Assembly: GCA_026394695.1 (NCBI GenBank)
Contig: JAPKXT010000163.1
Span: 1 to 5,889 of the forward strand
Source of the DNA: Methanoregula sp.
GTDB taxonomy: Archaea > Halobacteriota > Methanomicrobia > Methanomicrobiales > Methanospirillaceae
Direction: 5' to 3'
Length of the DNA: 5,889 bases
Positions 4,936 through 5,889 of this stretch are shown here, in pieces; the first letter of the stretch is position 1; every line of letters begins with the position of its first letter. Under the pieces are notes generated by a model. That model searched no databases. It saw only the letters and a list, made by a program, of their open reading frames with translations, and was not told the origin of the DNA. The position numbers and the translations under genes are program-made.

Positions 4936-5470
4936 TCAGACAGGCCCAAAAGAATGCCCGATGGCGGTAACGTTTCAAAAGAACTGCACTACCGGAAAGT
5001 CGCATCAACATCGGATCCAATCTCTTCATCGAGAAGGAGATAGTGTTCCCCATGACCACGGCAATCAATAATTTATGCTGCAAGCCCTGGTTCCGCAACG
5101 CGTCATCCGGGGCCGCATTATCCTTCCTTGTACCCCCCATATTCATGTACGATCTATGTACGATCACCGCAGCCCCACGGGGATGTTCTGGTTTTATGGT
5201 GATTGAAGAAAGTGACCACCTCACTCCAGGGATAGGTTGGCGTTCCATCTCCCTGCATCCCGTATATGAATGCAGATTTGAAACGTATTTCAGAAATGGT
5301 GATTTGTGTACCAGTCCTATTAATGGCTCAATGTTCCCCTCTCCCAATCCCCCTTCTGTTACGGTAACCGGAGTATCAAATCTTTCCTGCTGCTTTTTTT
5401 GGACTTTATCCAGTACGGTACGAATCTGATCACCAATACCGGCAAACCTTAATAATGGACAGATAACCAT
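4936..5470 (-). pseudogene. decayed, 3'-truncated alpha/beta hydrolase gene
   Basis: An open frame from ATG 5470 to TAA 4913 looks like an intact 185-residue protein, but its motifs are spread over three frames. Frame A (5470-5156, 105 codons) has FDTPVTVTEGGLGEGN, KSPFLKYV, then PEHPRGAAVIVH. Skipping one copy of an 11-bp tandem duplication (5145-5155) continues as EYGGYKEG in frame B, giving the hydrolase HEYGG oxyanion-type loop. Frame B (5144-4977) then has RVAEPGLAA and IIDCRGHGEH, interrupted by TAA 5118-5120, TGA 5103-5105, TAA 5073-5075 and TAG 4989-4991. A further shift near 4974-4977 gives frame C, NVTAIGHSFG (4974-4945), the nucleophile elbow G-H-S-x-G, then a stop at 4936-4938. 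The region with the catalytic acid and His is missing. An active product is very unlikely. The original start is uncertain. Confidence 0.82.
5145..5166. repeat. 11-bp tandem duplication that breaks the hydrolase frame
   Basis: ATGTACGATCT (5145-5155) is followed directly by ATGTACGATCA (5156-5166), 10 of 11 bases identical. Eleven is not a multiple of three. Removing one copy joins VIVH to EYGGYKEG on the minus strand and restores the alpha/beta hydrolase motif, so the duplication is the first frameshifting lesion of that pseudogene. Confidence 0.8.
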
Positions 5471-5471
5471 C

Positions 5472-5482
5472 CCCTATAAACC
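5472..5482 (+). promoter_or_regulatory. putative box A of the PAS-domain gene
   Basis: CCCTATAAACC has the TATA core CTATAAA at 5474-5480, 28 nt before the ATG at 5509. Initiation would fall about 5 nt before the start codon, implying a nearly leaderless message. It lies in the 38-bp gap next to the divergent hydrolase pseudogene. Confidence 0.5.
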
Positions 5483-5508
5483 AGTTCTGGTTACCCGATG
5501 GTGTCTGA

Positions 5509-5889
5509 ATGAGCCCGCCAACAAACAAAAGAAAGACTGAAAAAACAAGAGCAATAGGACCAGCAAGCCAAAAAAACAAAAAAACCGTGGGCAAAAAACC
5601 TAAAAAGAGGGCCTCGGCACGACCGGGGAAAAAGGTGCCGATAACCCTCCATGTGTTCCGGGAACTGGAGTTTATCCGCGATCTTCCGGATGCCACGTTT
5701 GTGATCGATCGCAACGGAGTAGTCCTTGCATGGAACCGGGCGATGGAGGACTTAACCGGTTTTTCTACGGGTGAAATTCTCGGGAAAGGTGACTTTTGTT
5801 ATGCGATACCGTTCTACGGGGAGCGCCGGCCGATCCTTATAGACCTTGCCCTTAATCCTGACACATGCCTTCCGGAAATATACGATAAT
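5509..5889 (+). CDS. PAS-domain signalling protein, N-terminal fragment
   Basis: 127 codons are present and the gene continues past the right edge. ATG 5509 is the earliest possible start, since TGA occupies 5506-5508; GGTG (5500-5503) lies 5 nt upstream. Residues 1-43 are a disordered, very basic tail with 16 Lys/Arg and a single acidic residue. From about residue 51 a PAS domain begins: RELEFIRDLPDATFVIDRNG (51-70), VVLAWNRAMEDLTGFSTGEILGK (71-93), then DFCYAIPFYGERRPILIDLAL (95-115). DATFVID..G.V..WN.A.E.LTG is the classic PAS start, and the AIPFYGERRPILIDLAL segment is familiar from sensory proteins of Methanomicrobiales. Such proteins usually continue into more PAS domains and a histidine kinase; that part is not visible, so the output domain is unknown. 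No membrane segment is seen in this part. Confidence 0.9.
   Translation, partial: MSPPTNKRKTEKTRAIGPASQKNKKTVGKKPKKRASARPGKKVPITLHVFRELEFIRDLPDATFVIDRNGVVLAWNRAMEDLTGFSTGEILGKGDFCYAIPFYGERRPILIDLALNPDTCLPEIYDN

Noticed and set aside
5043..5429. Plus-strand 128-codon reading frame starting at GTG
   Set aside because: It lies opposite the hydrolase pseudogene, whose minus-strand motifs explain the openness; the plus product is Ser/Pro/Cys-rich and unrecognisable.
5430..5714. Minus-strand 94-codon reading frame with hydrophobic stretch
   Set aside because: It is antisense to the Lys-rich tail and PAS domain of the plus-strand gene; the hydrophobic run is just the complement of AAA-rich lysine codons.

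Overview
This window looks like chromosomal DNA of a methanogenic archaeon, most likely order Methanomicrobiales (Methanoregula/Methanosphaerula-like). The reasons are the N-terminus of an archaeal DRG-type GTPase, a tRNA-Glu gene without an encoded CCA, archaeal-type promoters (TATA box A) and T-tract terminators, an archaeal Dph6 (diphthamide synthesis is absent from bacteria), and a PAS-domain signalling protein whose PAS core resembles those multiplied in Methanomicrobiales genomes. Placement is by recognition only; no search was run.

Layout, left to right. Positions 1-149 (minus) hold the start of a DRG-family GTPase, read out of the window. It is divergent from tRNA-Glu(CTC) at 311-385 (plus); the spacer contains an 11-bp tandem repeat and a near-perfect 17-bp palindrome. 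An AT-rich spacer with a good box A leads to a small hydrophobic protein (730-948, plus). Its frame reopens after one TGA and encodes a further hydrophobic helix up to 1047. Next is a full-length glutamine-dependent NAD+ synthase (1119-2774, plus). After a 322-bp spacer comes a GC-richer two-gene operon (3097-4343, plus): Dph6, overlapped by 4 bp by a stand-alone class I glutamine amidotransferase. A spacer with no convincing gene follows. Then come an 80-residue protein made of 13-residue repeats (4627-4869, minus), a decayed alpha/beta hydrolase gene (about 4936-5470, minus) and the start of a PAS-domain protein (5509 to the window end, plus).

How the genes relate. Three proteins in the centre share one chemical theme: glutaminase domains and PP-loop ATP pyrophosphatase domains. 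NadE carries both in one chain. Dph6 is a PP-loop amidating enzyme that uses free ammonia in the described eukaryotic pathway, and here it is translationally coupled to a separate glutaminase. The simplest inference is that the glutaminase delivers ammonia to Dph6, as in two-subunit archaeal GMP synthetase. This is the most attractive candidate for an undescribed system in the window.

The right end is accessory in character. The 185-codon minus-strand reading frame there is not an intact hypothetical gene. Reading across all three minus frames recovers successive alpha/beta-hydrolase motifs (HEYGG, then a DCRGHGEH-type segment, then the GHSFG nucleophile elbow). These are interrupted by an 11-bp tandem duplication, several stops and a second frameshift, so it is a truncated pseudogene.
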